Assembly (NCBI GenBank): GCA_010093605.1
Contig: MU004181.1
Span: forward strand, 3,626,215-3,690,214
From: Lophium mytilinum
Taxonomy: Eukaryota; Ascomycota; Dothideomycetes; Mytilinidiales; Mytilinidiaceae
Length of the DNA stretch: 64,000 nucleotides
Direction of reading: 5' to 3'
The translations under genes and the position numbers were made by a program. The notes below the pieces were generated by a model. That model ran no database searches. It worked only from the letters and a program-made list of their open reading frames with translations, and was not told the DNA's origin. Positions 31,514-43,523 of this stretch are shown here, in pieces (position 1 is the stretch's first letter; every line of letters starts with the position of its first letter).

Positions 31514-33695
31514 CATCCGTAGTTGCGTATCAAATCCTCAACCGGACTGTATATCGATTAGCTCTGACACAATGGTCGCCATACTGGGCCACCTCACGAG
31601 GTCTTACCAGATGGGCCAACGTGTCTTAGCTTCAAAGCAGATTCTTATCACTGCACCATGTTTAATTCAGGGTGAATCCACCCAGTCTTCTAAACCCCCT
31701 TACCTACCTGTTTTTGTGTCTTTATTCTTGCGATACGTCACTACGAAACCCAGGCAATGCGAGTCTTTCCATGGCTCTTGTCTACACGACCGTCACATAT
31801 TTCCACGACGGTGCAGTGCTTTCTAGTCACCTTTTTCCCATCCCCCTAAATGTATATTGCTCTTCGATTACCCTTTTGCCTCCCCCTTCTTGGTCACCTA
31901 CAAACTTCCCCTTTGTCAAACAATGGAAACTGGCGTTATTTTTGCTTGCACGGATGGATGGATGGATCGGTGTCGCAGGTGTGCTACAGTAGCATCTCCA
32001 CCTTTATCCCCAGCTTTTGTGCGTGTGCGTTTTACGAATATGAGAATTACTACTCTGCTCTCTGGGTATGAACCGTACGTCACGACGACTCCTCCTCTAC
32101 GCTCGTTTTATAACTATTACATACCCCTGCTTTTGCCGGGTCTTGTTTACACTGTCTTTTCACTTCTTGCATATTTTGCTTGTGTTTTTGGCTGCGTGGC
32201 TTGTATTACGATGTCATGACTGCTTTGAGCTACTCGGCAGGTTTTGTGGGAAGTGGGATTTTTCTACTGGTTTTTATAGGGTGGGTATGGCATGGGGATG
32301 GGGTGGGATAGGGAGGAGGGGTTTATATATCTTGGCTTTGGTACTTGCGGAGGCTTTTCTGAAGGCTCCGTGAAATTACATCTTGATTTTTACGCTTAGC
32401 TATGCTCTCTTGTATGTGTGTGCTTGTGATGATCGCGCTTACCCTTGAAACTTCTTCAGACAGAGAAAAGCCTAACTACCTCATAGCCGTATTTCACGTC
32501 GCGAGTTCAGTATCCTTAGATATAAACCAGGTATATATTCGTGTAAAATAAATACCCTAGCTACATAGATAGATCAAAATCAACCCCTTCCGATTCCACT
32601 CCATCTCCATCCAGCACATTCCCTAACCCCCTTACCCTTTACTTTAGCAACCCCCAAAAAACACCATTTGGCACGTTTCGTGCCCCATCACGCGGGGAAC
32701 CCTTGAGCACGTATCCATTCCAATTCCTCGTTGTCCGTATTACTCCAAGAAAAACAGCCTGACATACAAAAGCTCTCGCGGTGGAATTTGCGGAGCGGGG
32801 AAGACGCAATGACAAAAGAGAGAGAGAGAGAGGCACGACCCGCGCATCGAGGGCGGGGACGAGCAACACTTATCACAGAAATCCGACGCCGGGCGTTCTG
32901 GGACGAGCGTCGTTTCGTGAGTGAATTTAACATAGGGAAGACGATTGAAGCGGGAGAGAATGAAAGAGAGCGTGTGTGTGTGTGTGTTAAGTGTGGTACG
33001 GCGGTGTTCGAGAACGGCGTCCGAAGCCGGTACAATGCGAGTGCGTAGAGCCTTTGTCGTCGTTTCTATCCAAGGATTACGAGAAATGACAGATGAGGGA
33101 GTGTGGAGATGTTCGAGAGCGCTGTTGTTGCCACTCGAAAATAGATCGAAAGAGCCAGGAAGGAGATGCGAACAAGGTAGGGAGTGTGTAGTCGAATGAC
33201 GTGGTGTCCCTGGGGACAATAGAAAGAAGCTTTGAGAAGAGTATTGTAATGCGTGTGCCGATACCTTTTAGTTGTCGTTGAGGCCCTATGGGCGTCTGGG
33301 TCATGGGTCGCCGCTGCTTAGATGCCTCGTGTTCCCTGGGCGTGATTATCTGGGAGACTTCAACGTCGTCAATACTCTTGGCTGGATTGCAATCTCCCGG
33401 TAGTGCTGCTGCTCTTCCAGAAATCGGCCAAACTTCTTGGTCAATTTGCAAGCAATAGACATCGTGATAGGCCGGGAGAGGTTCGAGTCGTTGGGAAGCA
33501 TCTGGAGAGAGTCTGGTACTACTCAATGCTTCCTAGAGTACTGAACGTGCGGTTCGTCTTCCCAGCCAGACACCAGCTCTTGAGGTGGTGCAGTCAGGTA
33601 AACCACCCTGAGCTCTGGCTTGCCTCCACTGGCATTGTAGAAGGTAGGGTCTCCCTTTTAGCAACCCAGACAACGGGGAGAGGTTATAGAAACAC
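31514..33695. other. Long intergenic region between J-protein and phosphatase 3' ends
   Basis: 2.2 kb between convergent stops. It contains simple repeats: TGGA units near 31951-31967, AG units near 32817-32832, and GT units near 32971-32987. Open frames at 32688-33744 overlap on both strands and appear to be chance. T-rich DNA at 31700-32200 may be the J-protein 3' UTR. No gene is supported. Confidence 0.45.
32971..32987. repeat. GT microsatellite
   Basis: An uninterrupted GT dinucleotide run of eight units. A shorter AG run lies about 150 bp to the left. Confidence 0.8.
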
Positions 33696-36600
33696 TCATA
33701 GAACGTCGAAGATATTGCGCACGATAGGGCTCACGCCTTTATGAGCTGGACTCCTTGGATCGTCATCAACAGGTTTGGGTGCAAGCCAGGAGGCGTCCGT
33801 AGTAGTATTTGCTCCTTCGATGTGGTCCTGCCCAGCTCTAATCGTTTCGATGGACGATGCCGGGCTCGCATCTTCTGCTGGTCTAGCCAGGTCGATATGG
33901 AACGGGTTCCTTGTAAACTCAGTCGCTCTTGGCGACATCAAAGCTTCCATATCGTCCGCAGCATGTGGGAGATTGGGTGACCGTGGTGGCAGCAGCGTTT
34001 TAATCTCAGTTTGTAGCTTGTGAAGGCGTCGCTGTTCTTGCAGGTTTGGAGACGAGTAACGTGTCCTCAGTGTGTTTGGCTTTGATGGAGTAGTCAAGTG
34101 CGTTAACAGCTGAGGTGTTACGGCTGCAGGTGCATCTTTCACCGTTTCGGTCGTATTGGATTGAGGCGAGGGTACTTCTTCAGAAGTACTCAAGCTATCG
34201 ATTCTAACAGGGGGCTTGGCCAGTTTAAAGCTTGGGGGCGGGCTCAGCTTTACAAATGACGGCTTGAAGCTGGCCGAGCCATTCAGGGAAGCAAATCCAT
34301 TTTCGCTTTGAGGCTGGTTAAGATGAGCTGGAGGATGGATCGGGTGGTGTAGCCTGAACGGAAGGCTCCCGTCTGGTGTTGGTTTTTGCGGAATGCCTTC
34401 GAAAGGGTTCGCAGAGAATTCAAAAGTGCGAGGAGATGTTAAACCAAATGAATCATCGTCTGCATCCCGGGGCTTGAGAGGTGTCATGTGGAATTCGGAG
34501 GACCTCGGCGACGTCACTTCCGGGTTACTCGACTCATCATTCAAGGTGCTGCGAGGGAACTCAGCAGTCTTGGGCGATATTAGATCTGCGAGCGGATTGG
34601 GCGCTGGGTTTGCTGATTGTCCGAATGGTAGCAACGCCGGGGATGGTCCAAAAGTAAAACTACTCGCCTTTGGCGACGTCAAGCCATACGTGTCGTCAAA
34701 GTCATCATTCTTTAAGGGAGTCATATGGAATTCAGACGATCGCGGGGACAAAGCTGACGTATCATGAGGAGCCCAAGCAGGTTTCGAGTCTTCAGAGGAG
34801 CTGGAGGATTGATCCTTCAAGGTCGAAGATTCACCGGTGTATGAGATTGGCCGTACCTCTGCTGGTTGGTTCGGTACTTCGAAACCTGTGGCGCGAGGAG
34901 AGAGCAAGCCAAATGACCCGTCGAAGTCGTCTTGCTTCAAGGGAGTCATGTGAAATTCTGCGGATCTTGGAGATGTTATTGACGCTTCTTGGGGAGGCTC
35001 CTGCTGCATGGGAGAAGTCTGGAATGTCGTCGTTCGTGGTGACGTCAAGCCAAAGGAGTCGTAATCCGGGACCGCCTGCTGTAGTGGAATCATGTGAAAC
35101 TCAGTCGACCTCGGTGAAAACGCTGACGCCTGCTGAGGGATCTCGAATGAGGTCGCACGAGGAGAAAGTAGTCCGGATGATGCATCAAACTCATCGTTCT
35201 CTTTCTTAAGAGTTAAACGACGAGAGAAATTGGGAACCGCAGATGCCCTCAACTCAGCATGCTGTGCTGTGAAACTTCTCTCTTCGCTAAGCCGTGGAGG
35301 CTGTGTGGTACTGTCTTCCTTGTTCACAGCAACCACTGGTACTACGTGACCCGTTGGATCAACGTAGGGAGTGGCAGTCGAGATAGGCTCTGGTCCAGAA
35401 GGTACGTCGAAATTCGTCTGGGTCTGGCTAGAGGCCCATGACCGGCGAAAACCGGGGGAGAAGAAGCCTCCCGAAGGTGCAGTCAGCGGGCCTGGAGAGA
35501 CATCAACCATGTTTCCTGTACTTGCTCGTTGCAGCAATGAGTCGTTTTCGGGAGGTAGAGGTGCAGTACGGGGCGTCTTCGATCCAGGAGACGATGTATC
35601 CATTTCGAAAGTGAGTGGTCGAGAGTTGGCGGTAGGTAGCCCTGCGGATTTCCTTGGCAGATTTTGTCTTAATAGTCCGTTCCTGAACTCTTGCAATTGC
35701 ATGATCAAGTTCATGTTCGGACCTATCCATCTACTCCGCTTCTTGACAGCATCATAAGCCTCTTGCACGCTGATACCTGGGTTCTTGTACAGCCCGTAGG
35801 CGACGATGAGACTAGCTGAGCGACTGACGCCGCATTGACAATGAACAAGAACCCGCTTGCCTTGCTGGACACGATCGTCGATGATTTGAACCAGTCTATA
35901 AAGATCGGGAACTATGTCGGTGTTGTGTTCCCATGGTATGTGGATGTATTCCGGAGCTTTCAGCGCTGGGTTCGCTAACGATGCTACGGGATGCTCGAAA
36001 ATCGGTGTAGCCTTGGGGGTGGTCGGGGAGCTGTCTTGCGTATCCGTGCGGTTCAGCCCCGCGGACGTGGGCATCAAGGCAGAACCAACCCTCGGTGCTG
36101 CTTGGTTCTTAGTCGGCTTGCCGTCCCGTCTTCTAGCCTCTAGGTCCTCTAGAGAGTCCTCGCCGACAGCTGTCGTTGCAAAGGGATTCTTGACTTCGCT
36201 GGCGACATTAAATATTACGTCGTAATTCAACGCTTGCTCTGCAGTGGGTTCAAAATACAGGAACACTCCGGACTCGTAGATGCAAATTGGTCCGTGGGGG
36301 TAAGCCGCTGGCTTCTCCTCACGAGACTGCGGTATGTCGAAATTTGGCTCCTGGTCCTCCTCTTCCATTTCTATGGGCACTTCGGCAAAGCCATGGGGAT
36401 TGGTTATTTTTAGAGGTCGGAGAGAAGGAAATTGCATCCCTCCAGAGGGAGCTACGCTGGGCGAACACAAGGGAAGTGAAGGAGAAGACTGGAAATGGCG
36501 CAGCGCAGGCCGGTTAAAGGACGGGGTAGAGGGAATGAGCAGCCGCATGGGCTTGTTGTCGTGCCCAGGAGTCTGAATGGTGAGACCCAAGTTGCTTGGT

Positions 36601-37460
36601 CGTCTCTTAGGTGGCGTTGGTGGCTTGACAAACAAAGGCGAAGTTGGCTCTGAGGTTGTGGCCTCCTGTTTGGCAACAATTGGCAGAGACGCCGTGGAGG
36701 CTGCTCGTCCAGTGTTCAACAGGCTCGACGTCTTGACGGCCAGATTCTTCAGGTTCCGGGGCTTCTTAGCAGGCGTCGTGGGCCGCTGCAACTCAAAAAA
36801 AGAAGACTGTTGCGTCGGCTCCAACGTGGGTGCTTCCATGCGTCGCGATCGAAAGTCTGCCACAAAAGACGAAGGAAGCATTTTGGCATGCGGAGACTCG
36901 GGTGATGTCGCGGGCGACGGCTCGGTCATGGAGGACGAGTCCATGGTGGAAATGGTGGTGGTGGGCGAAGAGTCGGAGGACTCTGACGCCGAGGTCGAAG
37001 TGCTGTCCCGGTGCTGGTGGAAGACAGAGAAGGGCGCGTTGGAGCCCTGGTGTATAGTGATATTCCCGCTGGATGCAGGCCGCGCTACGAGGTCGCCATG
37101 GGAGGCAGTGGCGTTGCGCTCTGTATAATCCCGGATCCCGGTGTCGTTTGCTTCCTCGCCAAAAACCGACATGAACGACGGCATTGGCACATGAGGTCTC
37201 GAAGTCGTCTGAACGGGCATGCTTGACTTGAACGCTTTGAGGGGCCGTCCGGGCGGTCCCAGGCCGCGGGATCGTGGGCGTCGGCCTACGGTGTCGTGTC
37301 TACACGATGCCCGACGTGGGGAAGGAGGATGAGACGAGAATGGCGCGGCGTTGTGGTCAACCTTCTTCGCACGAAAGTATGAATTAGACGGCAAATCCGG
37401 AGTAAAGGACCTTTTGAGAGTTGGACTGTCAGCCTTTTGAAGCATTGTGGTGGTCGCCAT
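33696..37460 (-). CDS. Dual-specificity (MAPK-type) phosphatase with repeated SPR/EFHMTPL tail
   Basis: Likely dephosphorylates MAP kinases, like yeast Msg5. Single frame, 1254 residues from the ATG at 37460. The open frame upstream of it has no ATG that fits. The first 400 residues are disordered with SP and TP sites. The DSP domain spans about 400-600: GPICIYESGVFLYFEPTAEQ, YIHIPWEHNTDI, and the P-loop HCQCGVSRS with catalytic Cys at about 541. The general-acid Asp is probably in EHNTD. The C-terminal 550 residues carry eight or nine imperfect repeats, such as TSPRSSEFHMTPL and LLSPRATGFE, many followed by an acidic (D/N)DDFD patch. Each repeat has SP and often TP sites. The protein ends IVRNIFDVL. 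It is much longer than Msg5. Confidence 0.88.
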   Translation of the reverse strand: MATTTMLQKADSPTLKRSFTPDLPSNSYFRAKKVDHNAAPFSSHPPSPRRASCRHDTVGRRPRSRGLGPPGRPLKAFKSSMPVQTTSRPHVPMPSFMSVFGEEANDTGIRDYTERNATASHGDLVARPASSGNITIHQGSNAPFSVFHQHRDSTSTSASESSDSSPTTTISTMDSSSMTEPSPATSPESPHAKMLPSSFVADFRSRRMEAPTLEPTQQSSFFELQRPTTPAKKPRNLKNLAVKTSSLLNTGRAASTASLPIVAKQEATTSEPTSPLFVKPPTPPKRRPSNLGLTIQTPGHDNKPMRLLIPSTPSFNRPALRHFQSSPSLPLCSPSVAPSGGMQFPSLRPLKITNPHGFAEVPIEMEEEDQEPNFDIPQSREEKPAAYPHGPICIYESGVFLYFEPTAEQALNYDVIFNVASEVKNPFATTAVGEDSLEDLEARRRDGKPTKNQAAPRVGSALMPTSAGLNRTDTQDSSPTTPKATPIFEHPVASLANPALKAPEYIHIPWEHNTDIVPDLYRLVQIIDDRVQQGKRVLVHCQCGVSRSASLIVAYGLYKNPGISVQEAYDAVKKRSRWIGPNMNLIMQLQEFRNGLLRQNLPRKSAGLPTANSRPLTFEMDTSSPGSKTPRTAPLPPENDSLLQRASTGNMVDVSPGPLTAPSGGFFSPGFRRSWASSQTQTNFDVPSGPEPISTATPYVDPTGHVVPVVAVNKEDSTTQPPRLSEERSFTAQHAELRASAVPNFSRRLTLKKENDEFDASSGLLSPRATSFEIPQQASAFSPRSTEFHMIPLQQAVPDYDSFGLTSPRTTTFQTSPMQQEPPQEASITSPRSAEFHMTPLKQDDFDGSFGLLSPRATGFEVPNQPAEVRPISYTGESSTLKDQSSSSSEDSKPAWAPHDTSALSPRSSEFHMTPLKNDDFDDTYGLTSPKASSFTFGPSPALLPFGQSANPAPNPLADLISPKTAEFPRSTLNDESSNPEVTSPRSSEFHMTPLKPRDADDDSFGLTSPRTFEFSANPFEGIPQKPTPDGSLPFRLHHPIHPPAHLNQPQSENGFASLNGSASFKPSFVKLSPPPSFKLAKPPVRIDSLSTSEEVPSPQSNTTETVKDAPAAVTPQLLTHLTTPSKPNTLRTRYSSPNLQEQRRLHKLQTEIKTLLPPRSPNLPHAADDMEALMSPRATEFTRNPFHIDLARPAEDASPASSIETIRAGQDHIEGANTTTDASWLAPKPVDDDPRSPAHKGVSPIVRNIFDVL

Positions 37461-39468
37461 AGCAGGCGGCGAAGGGCATTGGGGCGTGTGAAAGGACAAA
37501 AGGCAGGAAGATAGGAGTGAGTCTAGTAGGGGCAGCTGGCAGCAACATGGACGAGCCGCGACTGCAAGCACGCTCGAAACATACAGGGCAGCAGAGGTGT
37601 AGGAGTAGGGCGCAGTAAAGAAATGAATGAGTGGAGGGTTGAGGCGCGGGTAGAAAGAACAGCGATACGCACCGGACTGCCAATGAAGAGTGCAGAAGTT
37701 GAAACGAGATGCCAGATCTCGATTAAGCGCCAAAGGAGTGACTGAAAGGCGGCTCGAGCAGCGCGAGGTCTGTAGGTTTTTGGGGTGATGGCGACGGCGC
37801 ACTTGATCTCGCCAGAGTCGCAAGAGAGGCCAGGCGGGGAGCGTGCTGCGGACAGGCTTGGACGACCAGCCGGGAGGAGTGTGCGAGGAGAGAGAGAGTC
37901 GTCCGCCGCGGCGATGTCGGTGGGAGGGATTGAGGAGGAGGAGGTGTGATGTTGAACTGGATGGTGAACGGGATGGTGTGGACCAGCGTCTGGCAGAGAG
38001 GCACGGACGGCCAACGCCTCCAACCAATGCTCCAGCTGCTGTCGAACCGCTGCCCTAGTCCCGTTTTGTTTGCGATACGCCCGAGGTCTTTTTTTAGACG
38101 AGCCTGGCTCGGCGGGAATTTTCCTCGCACCCTTCAGCTGCAGGCGGCACTACTCTGGACTGTTCGATTCAACAGCACCACCACACCAAGTCTTTCTCGG
38201 CACTTGCACTTTGTTCGCATCACGGAACTTGTGTCTTCAAATACTAGACGCTGCGAGTGCTTGCTCCACCCGTCCACACTTTACAGACGCGGCCGCCCTA
38301 CCGTGCTACGCTAGACCCCCGATGCCGTTCCTCATTTCTTACTGGTATAAATATAGCCGCCGAGGTGGAGACCGGCCGGGATCCAGCGAATCAGCGAGAG
38401 CAGAGGCGATGAGGATCCCGGCGAAGGCACAGATTCAGTGCGAAGGCCGTGCACCAACGCTTCAAGGCGCCCTCCTTCATGACTTCCAATGTTTGCCTCC
38501 CGTAACTATGAATGCCATAGTACATACTCATAGAGAGCACCTTCTACCCCTTCTCCATGTCCCATCATATCACTGATCGGGTTGAGCGGCAAGACCAAGA
38601 GAGAACGAGCAGTGACACTTGCCGTCACATCACGTGACCGTATGGTCCCTGACCCGCCGGTACGAAGTACTTCAGGCCACGAACACGCTTCGGACCACGG
38701 GCCCCTGGATCCCAAGCACCACTACCATGGCAATTTGCATCAAATATAAGCTACAGCAGCACTCCGGGAGAACAGTATATAATCTCTATACCGAGGCTTT
38801 ATCAAGGGCACACTTCCCAACAGGTATGCTACCACGGAGTAATCAACAATATCTGTCTATCTTCGCCTTCTATAGAGAGAGCCAGCTTTTGCATCACCGC
38901 ATTCTCGGACTATGCACAATCGCCGTCAGCCGACGTACTACACCTTTGCCGCCTCAGGGTCTTGGAACCCATACTTGTGCTAACATTGACCACGAATTTG
39001 TCAGCTTTCTGTTCACGATGGGAGTGAAAGTCGCACAGTGGGGCTTTGTGGTGATGCCTAAATCTGACATTACCAGTACTTCGAAACTGTGGCGAGGGAA
39101 TGGTCATGCTAGCTACTAGACTTGACTGGTCGGGAGCCTGTAAATAGCTGAGTGTGGCATGCGCAGACTTCGACTTCGCACGGCTGTTCATGGTGTCCCA
39201 GTGCATCGGATGAAACACTGTAGAAATGTCAGGTTTAGCATGTTGGCTTCTAAGCCGCTCTATTCACACCCATTCGATACAGTCCAGAGTGTGCGCGCAA
39301 GTTCTGGCAAAGAAGGAAGTGCTGTACGTCGCTGCATGAGGTGTTCCAGATTGAACGTGCTGGAAGCCTATTGTATTCTCACCCGTATGAAACTCATGAC
39401 GTTCTCTAACGTATTCGACTTGAAGTTCTCAGACGGAACATGAAGGATGTGCATCTCCGGACACCCAT
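37461..39468. other. Long intergenic region upstream of the phosphatase, with repeat remnants
   Basis: 2.0 kb. 37461-38100 is pyrimidine-rich on the minus strand, as expected for a phosphatase 5' UTR and promoter. 38340-38355 has a TATA-like tataaatata. About 39330-39470 resembles the dispersed repeat (catgaggtgttccagattga, then cgtattcgac, then aggatgtgcatctccggaca). The last piece shares ctccggacac with the unit near 17710. No gene is supported. Confidence 0.45.
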
Positions 39469-40745
39469 TTACAAGTACCTCTCCATCATCTCTTTCATCT
39501 GGTCCAGATTCAAGGCGCTGACGGTATTGTTATCGTGTCCAGTCATAGTCTCAGCCATGCAAACCGCATTCAAGATCGCCTCTTCCACCGCGTCTGCCGT
39601 GTTTTCGAATATCGAATTGATTGTCTGATCTAAGCTAGGATTTAGTGATAAGAAGGTGGTTTCAAGCGTTGCATATGCTTACCATCAACATACTCAATTG
39701 GCAAAGTCGAAGGAGTCCACGGGTCTACTTTCCGCGCCTGGGCTGTAACCGTCTGCACAGGGATCTCATTCGCAGTCGAGAAGGCTAGGAAGATGTCTCC
39801 AGATGGATTGTGTCCACATCCCCCAGCTCTCGCCAGCCCAATCGTCGCTCTCTTTGCCACACGCTGCAGCTGGGTAGGATGTAGCGGTGCATCTGTTGCT
39901 ATCACCACAATGATACTCCCATCCTTCTTGTCCTTCGCTTCTGTCAACTTGATCAGCAGCTTAGCTTGCGCCAGGAGCTTAGGATCAACCGGATTGGCTC
40001 TCATAAGCTTCTCCTGGTCCTCTAATATCAGTCTCCCGATAGGCGCTCCCTTGATTCGAAAGTCCCGCATGGCACCGTAATTCGCTTGCACGAGTGCTCC
40101 GACCGTGTAGTCTTTCTTCTCTCCTGGAATCACACGGCTGGAGCATCCCGTACCGCCCTTGAAGTAATGGCAGAGCATACCTGTCCCGCCTCCCGTGTTT
40201 CCCTCTGGCACGGCATCCGCACTCGCCTGATCCATTCCTTGAACGATATGCTCCGGCTTCACCGAGAACTTCGCTATATCGTTCATGTATCCATCGAACG
40301 TCTCGCCGACTACGGGCAGCAGGAACCAATCCACACTCCCTTTCTCATCCCCGTACTCGCGGATCGCCCACTCGTAGATGCCTTGATACGCAGCACCTAC
40401 AGCAAACGAGTTGGTCAGGATGATAGGCGAGTGGAGTAATCCCGTCTCCTCGATCCAGTGACTTCCGGTCATCTCCCCGGAGCCGTTGAAGCGGAACAAG
40501 CCAGCGAAGCATGCCTGATGGAACCAGTCTTTCCGAGGCAAGATCGTAGTGACGCCGGTGTTGATGGAGCCGGGGGCTGCAGCGGGATGCGAATGAATGG
40601 ATTGAGTATGGGCAAGCACGCCAGGTACGTCGGTGAGGGAGTTCTTCGGGCCTGGAGCGAACCGGCCGAGATTCAGGGTAGGGAGAAGGTCGCGGATGCG
40701 GCTGCGCGGAGTGTCTGCCGCAGTAAAGGAGGACGTTGCTGCCAT
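39469..40745 (-). CDS. DmpA/P1-type (S58) aminopeptidase / D-esterase
   Basis: S58 enzymes are self-cleaving N-terminal nucleophile peptidases acting on small peptides, beta-peptides or amides. Exons are 39683-40745 and 39469-39629 (53 bp intron, gtaagc...gcttag), giving 407 residues. Family marks are [20 protein letters not shown] and ITDVPGV-like [62 protein letters not shown], and the SSR after it, which houses the nucleophile Ser at the autocleavage site. The second exon adds the C-terminal helix [17 protein letters not shown], present in the family, which confirms the splice. No signal peptide, so probably cytosolic. It is divergent from the acyl-CoA synthetase gene. Confidence 0.9.
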
Positions 40746-41465
40746 CTTGCTTGAATTTGTTGGATAATGAGTGATGTTGCAGAGAAGTTGATGTAGACTG
40801 ATGCTGGAGAGGATCTTGATAGAGACTGAATTTGAAAATATGATAACGAGAAGGTTATTATACTACCGTCCCAAGGTCTTGAGGTATTAACAAGTCTCGT
40901 TTCTTATGGTCAGTTGTTCAGTAGTGTGATAGGAGTCACCACGATTATGCAGTCAGGTATATGTCTAAGCCTGAATAGACAGCTGTTAAGGAATTCACTG
41001 CAGTACGGAGCTCGCTTGTGACGAGGTCGAGCGAGATAGCGGGGGTGATCTGCAAGGCTCGGAGTCATCTCGTCCGTAGGACGTGCCATACGCCGTACAA
41101 CAGTTTCAGCGGACAGATATCCCCCTTTGGACGAGTGCATGAGGTCGAAGGTGGTGCACAGAACCCCGATGCGTGCTCAAATATTCTCTAACGACGTGTT
41201 ATGGCGTGGACACAACTGCAACCTCCGCGCTTCCCGTCCATCGCCCTGACGCTTTTCCCCTTATGGCTAGACAAGTGCAGCTGTGGAGGCGAATCGTGGA
41301 GTCGTCCCACTCCTCCACCCGCCCGAGTCAAGGCCCGAGGAGCTTTGAAGCTACGAGCTGCCCGCACGTTGAGGCTCCTTGATATCCTCTTCTTCCAACC
41401 TCGATCCGTGTCAGTCCAACAGCCGTGACGAAACTAGCCCACCCCAATTTTTCGGCCTTCTCAGC
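40746..41465. promoter_or_regulatory. Divergent promoter region, S58 peptidase / acyl-CoA synthetase
   Basis: 720 bp between divergent ATGs at 40745 and 41466. The left third is AT-rich with ttattatacta near 40855. Possible co-regulation is inferred from the arrangement. No factor site is assigned. Confidence 0.45.
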
Positions 41466-43434
41466 ATGGAGAACGCAAAAGCCCGTCTTCAGAGGCTCGC
41501 ATCGCACTTCATCTCTGCAGCACCAACACCGGCCACTCCGGAGAATGAAGGTCATAATGGCTACGAGCATCGGCATAACTTCCATTCGCTATCTCCAACA
41601 GCTTTTCTCCAGCGGGCGGCATTGATTGAGCCAGAGGTATGTATACGGATTGCCACCCCCTAGCTTTAGAAAAAACCATGTGAAATGTGTTGAACTATTG
41701 AACATAGAACTAAGAAAGAACAGGCATTGGCAGTCTATCATAGGACGGCAAACAACAAGATCCTGCGCCGCTCATATGCCGAAGTTGCTGATCGTGCTCG
41801 TGGACTGGCATACTACCTTCGCCAACACAACTACAAACGCGTCGGCATACTCTGCCCTAACACGCCCGCGTTTCTCGAGAGTCTCTTTGGGATTGCTGCT
41901 GCAGGTGCCGTGAGCGTTGGTATGGTCTCCTTAGATTAATTGGCCCTTTTGGAGACTGACACGTGATGAACTTTTAGCTGTCAACTACCGCCTCAAAAAA
42001 GATGATATCTCATATATCATGACCCATGCCGGCGTCGACATTATTATCACGGACGCCGAGTTCACATCTCTACTAGATTCCTACAGTGCCGCTAATCCAT
42101 CAGTGCCCATCATCATCGACAACGACACCGACGCAACCGAAGGCGAGCTCAGCGGCCCCTTTGACGACGCTGTTCTCGAAGGCCTAACATATGACCGCCA
42201 GCACGGCTCCCAAGGGTGGTCAGGCCTTGAAACGCAAGTACAAGACGAACAATCCGTCATATCGCTCGCTTACACATCCGGCACAACTGCGCGCCCAAAA
42301 GGCGTCGAATACACGCACCGCGGCGTGTACCTAGCAGCACTCGGCAACGTCATCGAAAGCGGCCTCAACTACCACATCGGCCGCTGCAAATACCTCTGGA
42401 CGCTCCCCATGTTCCACGCCACGGGGTGGACCTTCCCTTGGGCAATCACGGCAGTACGAGGCACGCATTACTGTCTGCGGAAGATTGACTACCCCGAGAT
42501 CTGGCGGCTGCTGAAAGAGGAGAAGATCACGCATTTCAACGCTGCGCCGACCGTCAATACGATTTTGTGTGCGGCTAAAGAGGCAGAGAAGCTGGAGCAT
42601 GGGGTTCGAGTAACCGTAGCGGCGAGTCCGCCTACTGCGCATCTTTTCGAAACAATGACGGCACTGAACTTACATCCTGTCCATGTGTACGGGCTAACAG
42701 AGACGTATGGGCCCATCACGAAGGGATACCACATGCCCTCGTGGGAAGATCTGCCTGTGGCCCAGAAGTACGCGAAGATGGCACGACAAGGCCACGGCTT
42801 CATCACGTCGCAGTCCGCCAGAGTTATTAAGCCAGACCAAAAACCAGGTGTGCTGATAGATGTGGCGAAGAACGGTTTTGAGATCGGCGAGATAGTTTTT
42901 GCGGGTAACATCTGCGCAAAGGGGTATTACCGCGATCCAGAGGCGACGAGAAAGCTGTGGGAAGGCGGAGTGAGCCACTCGGGCGATTTGGCGGTGATGC
43001 ACGAGGATGGGGCGATTCAGATATTGGATCGGGCTAAGGATATCATCATCAGTGGTGCGTAGACTCAGCTACTTGCTAGAGTGGCGAGCTTGATCGCAAG
43101 TCACGGAAACTGACTCTACTTTTGTATAGGAGGCGAAAACATCTCATCTGTCGCCCTCGAATCCATGCTAGTAACCCACCCGGACATTCTCGAAGCCGGC
43201 GTTGTTGCTGTGGCAGACTCGCACTGGGGTGAGCGCCCCAAGGCCTACATCACTGTGAAAAGTGGCCACTCGTTGAAAGGTGAGGATGTCATCGATTGGG
43301 CGAAGCACAAGAGCGATATCAGTAAGTTCATGGTGCCCAGAGAGGTCGAGGTGGTAGACGAGCTACCCAAAACGAGCACAGGGAAGCTGAAGAAGAACGT
43401 GCTAAGAGAGTGGGCGAAAAAGGCACATTCGTGA
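41466..43434 (+). CDS. Acyl-CoA synthetase (AMP-forming, ANL superfamily)
   Basis: Activates a carboxylic acid to its CoA thioester through an acyl-adenylate. Exons are 41466-41636, 41724-41919, 41978-43054 and 43130-43434, giving 582 residues, all phases consistent. ANL motifs in order: AYTSGTTARPKGVEYTHRG (ATP phosphate loop), LPMFHATGWTFPW, VYGLTETYGP, SGDLAVMHEDG, then DRAKDIIISGGENISS completed across the last intron, and the C-terminal catalytic Lys in KTSTGKLKKNV. The C-terminus is AHS, not a clear peroxisomal PTS1. It most resembles medium- or short-chain fatty-acyl-CoA synthetases with MFH-GW motifs. Its substrate is unknown. It ends 90 bp from the convergent Zn2Cys6 gene. Confidence 0.9.
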
Positions 43435-43523
43435 GAGATGTAAGATTTGTGCTGTACAGTAACGAACTTTAGCGTATACATCTGTGTACATGTATTTACT
43501 GCTATCTAAGGTCATTTGATGCA

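Noticed and set aside
33077-33744. Opposed frames just beyond the phosphatase stop
   Set aside because: No domain evidence, and the phosphatase ends cleanly at 33696. Likely 3' UTR sequence.
36577-37128. Plus-strand frame of 183 codons
   Set aside because: Antisense to the disordered N-terminal part of the phosphatase, which has clear domain evidence on the minus strand.
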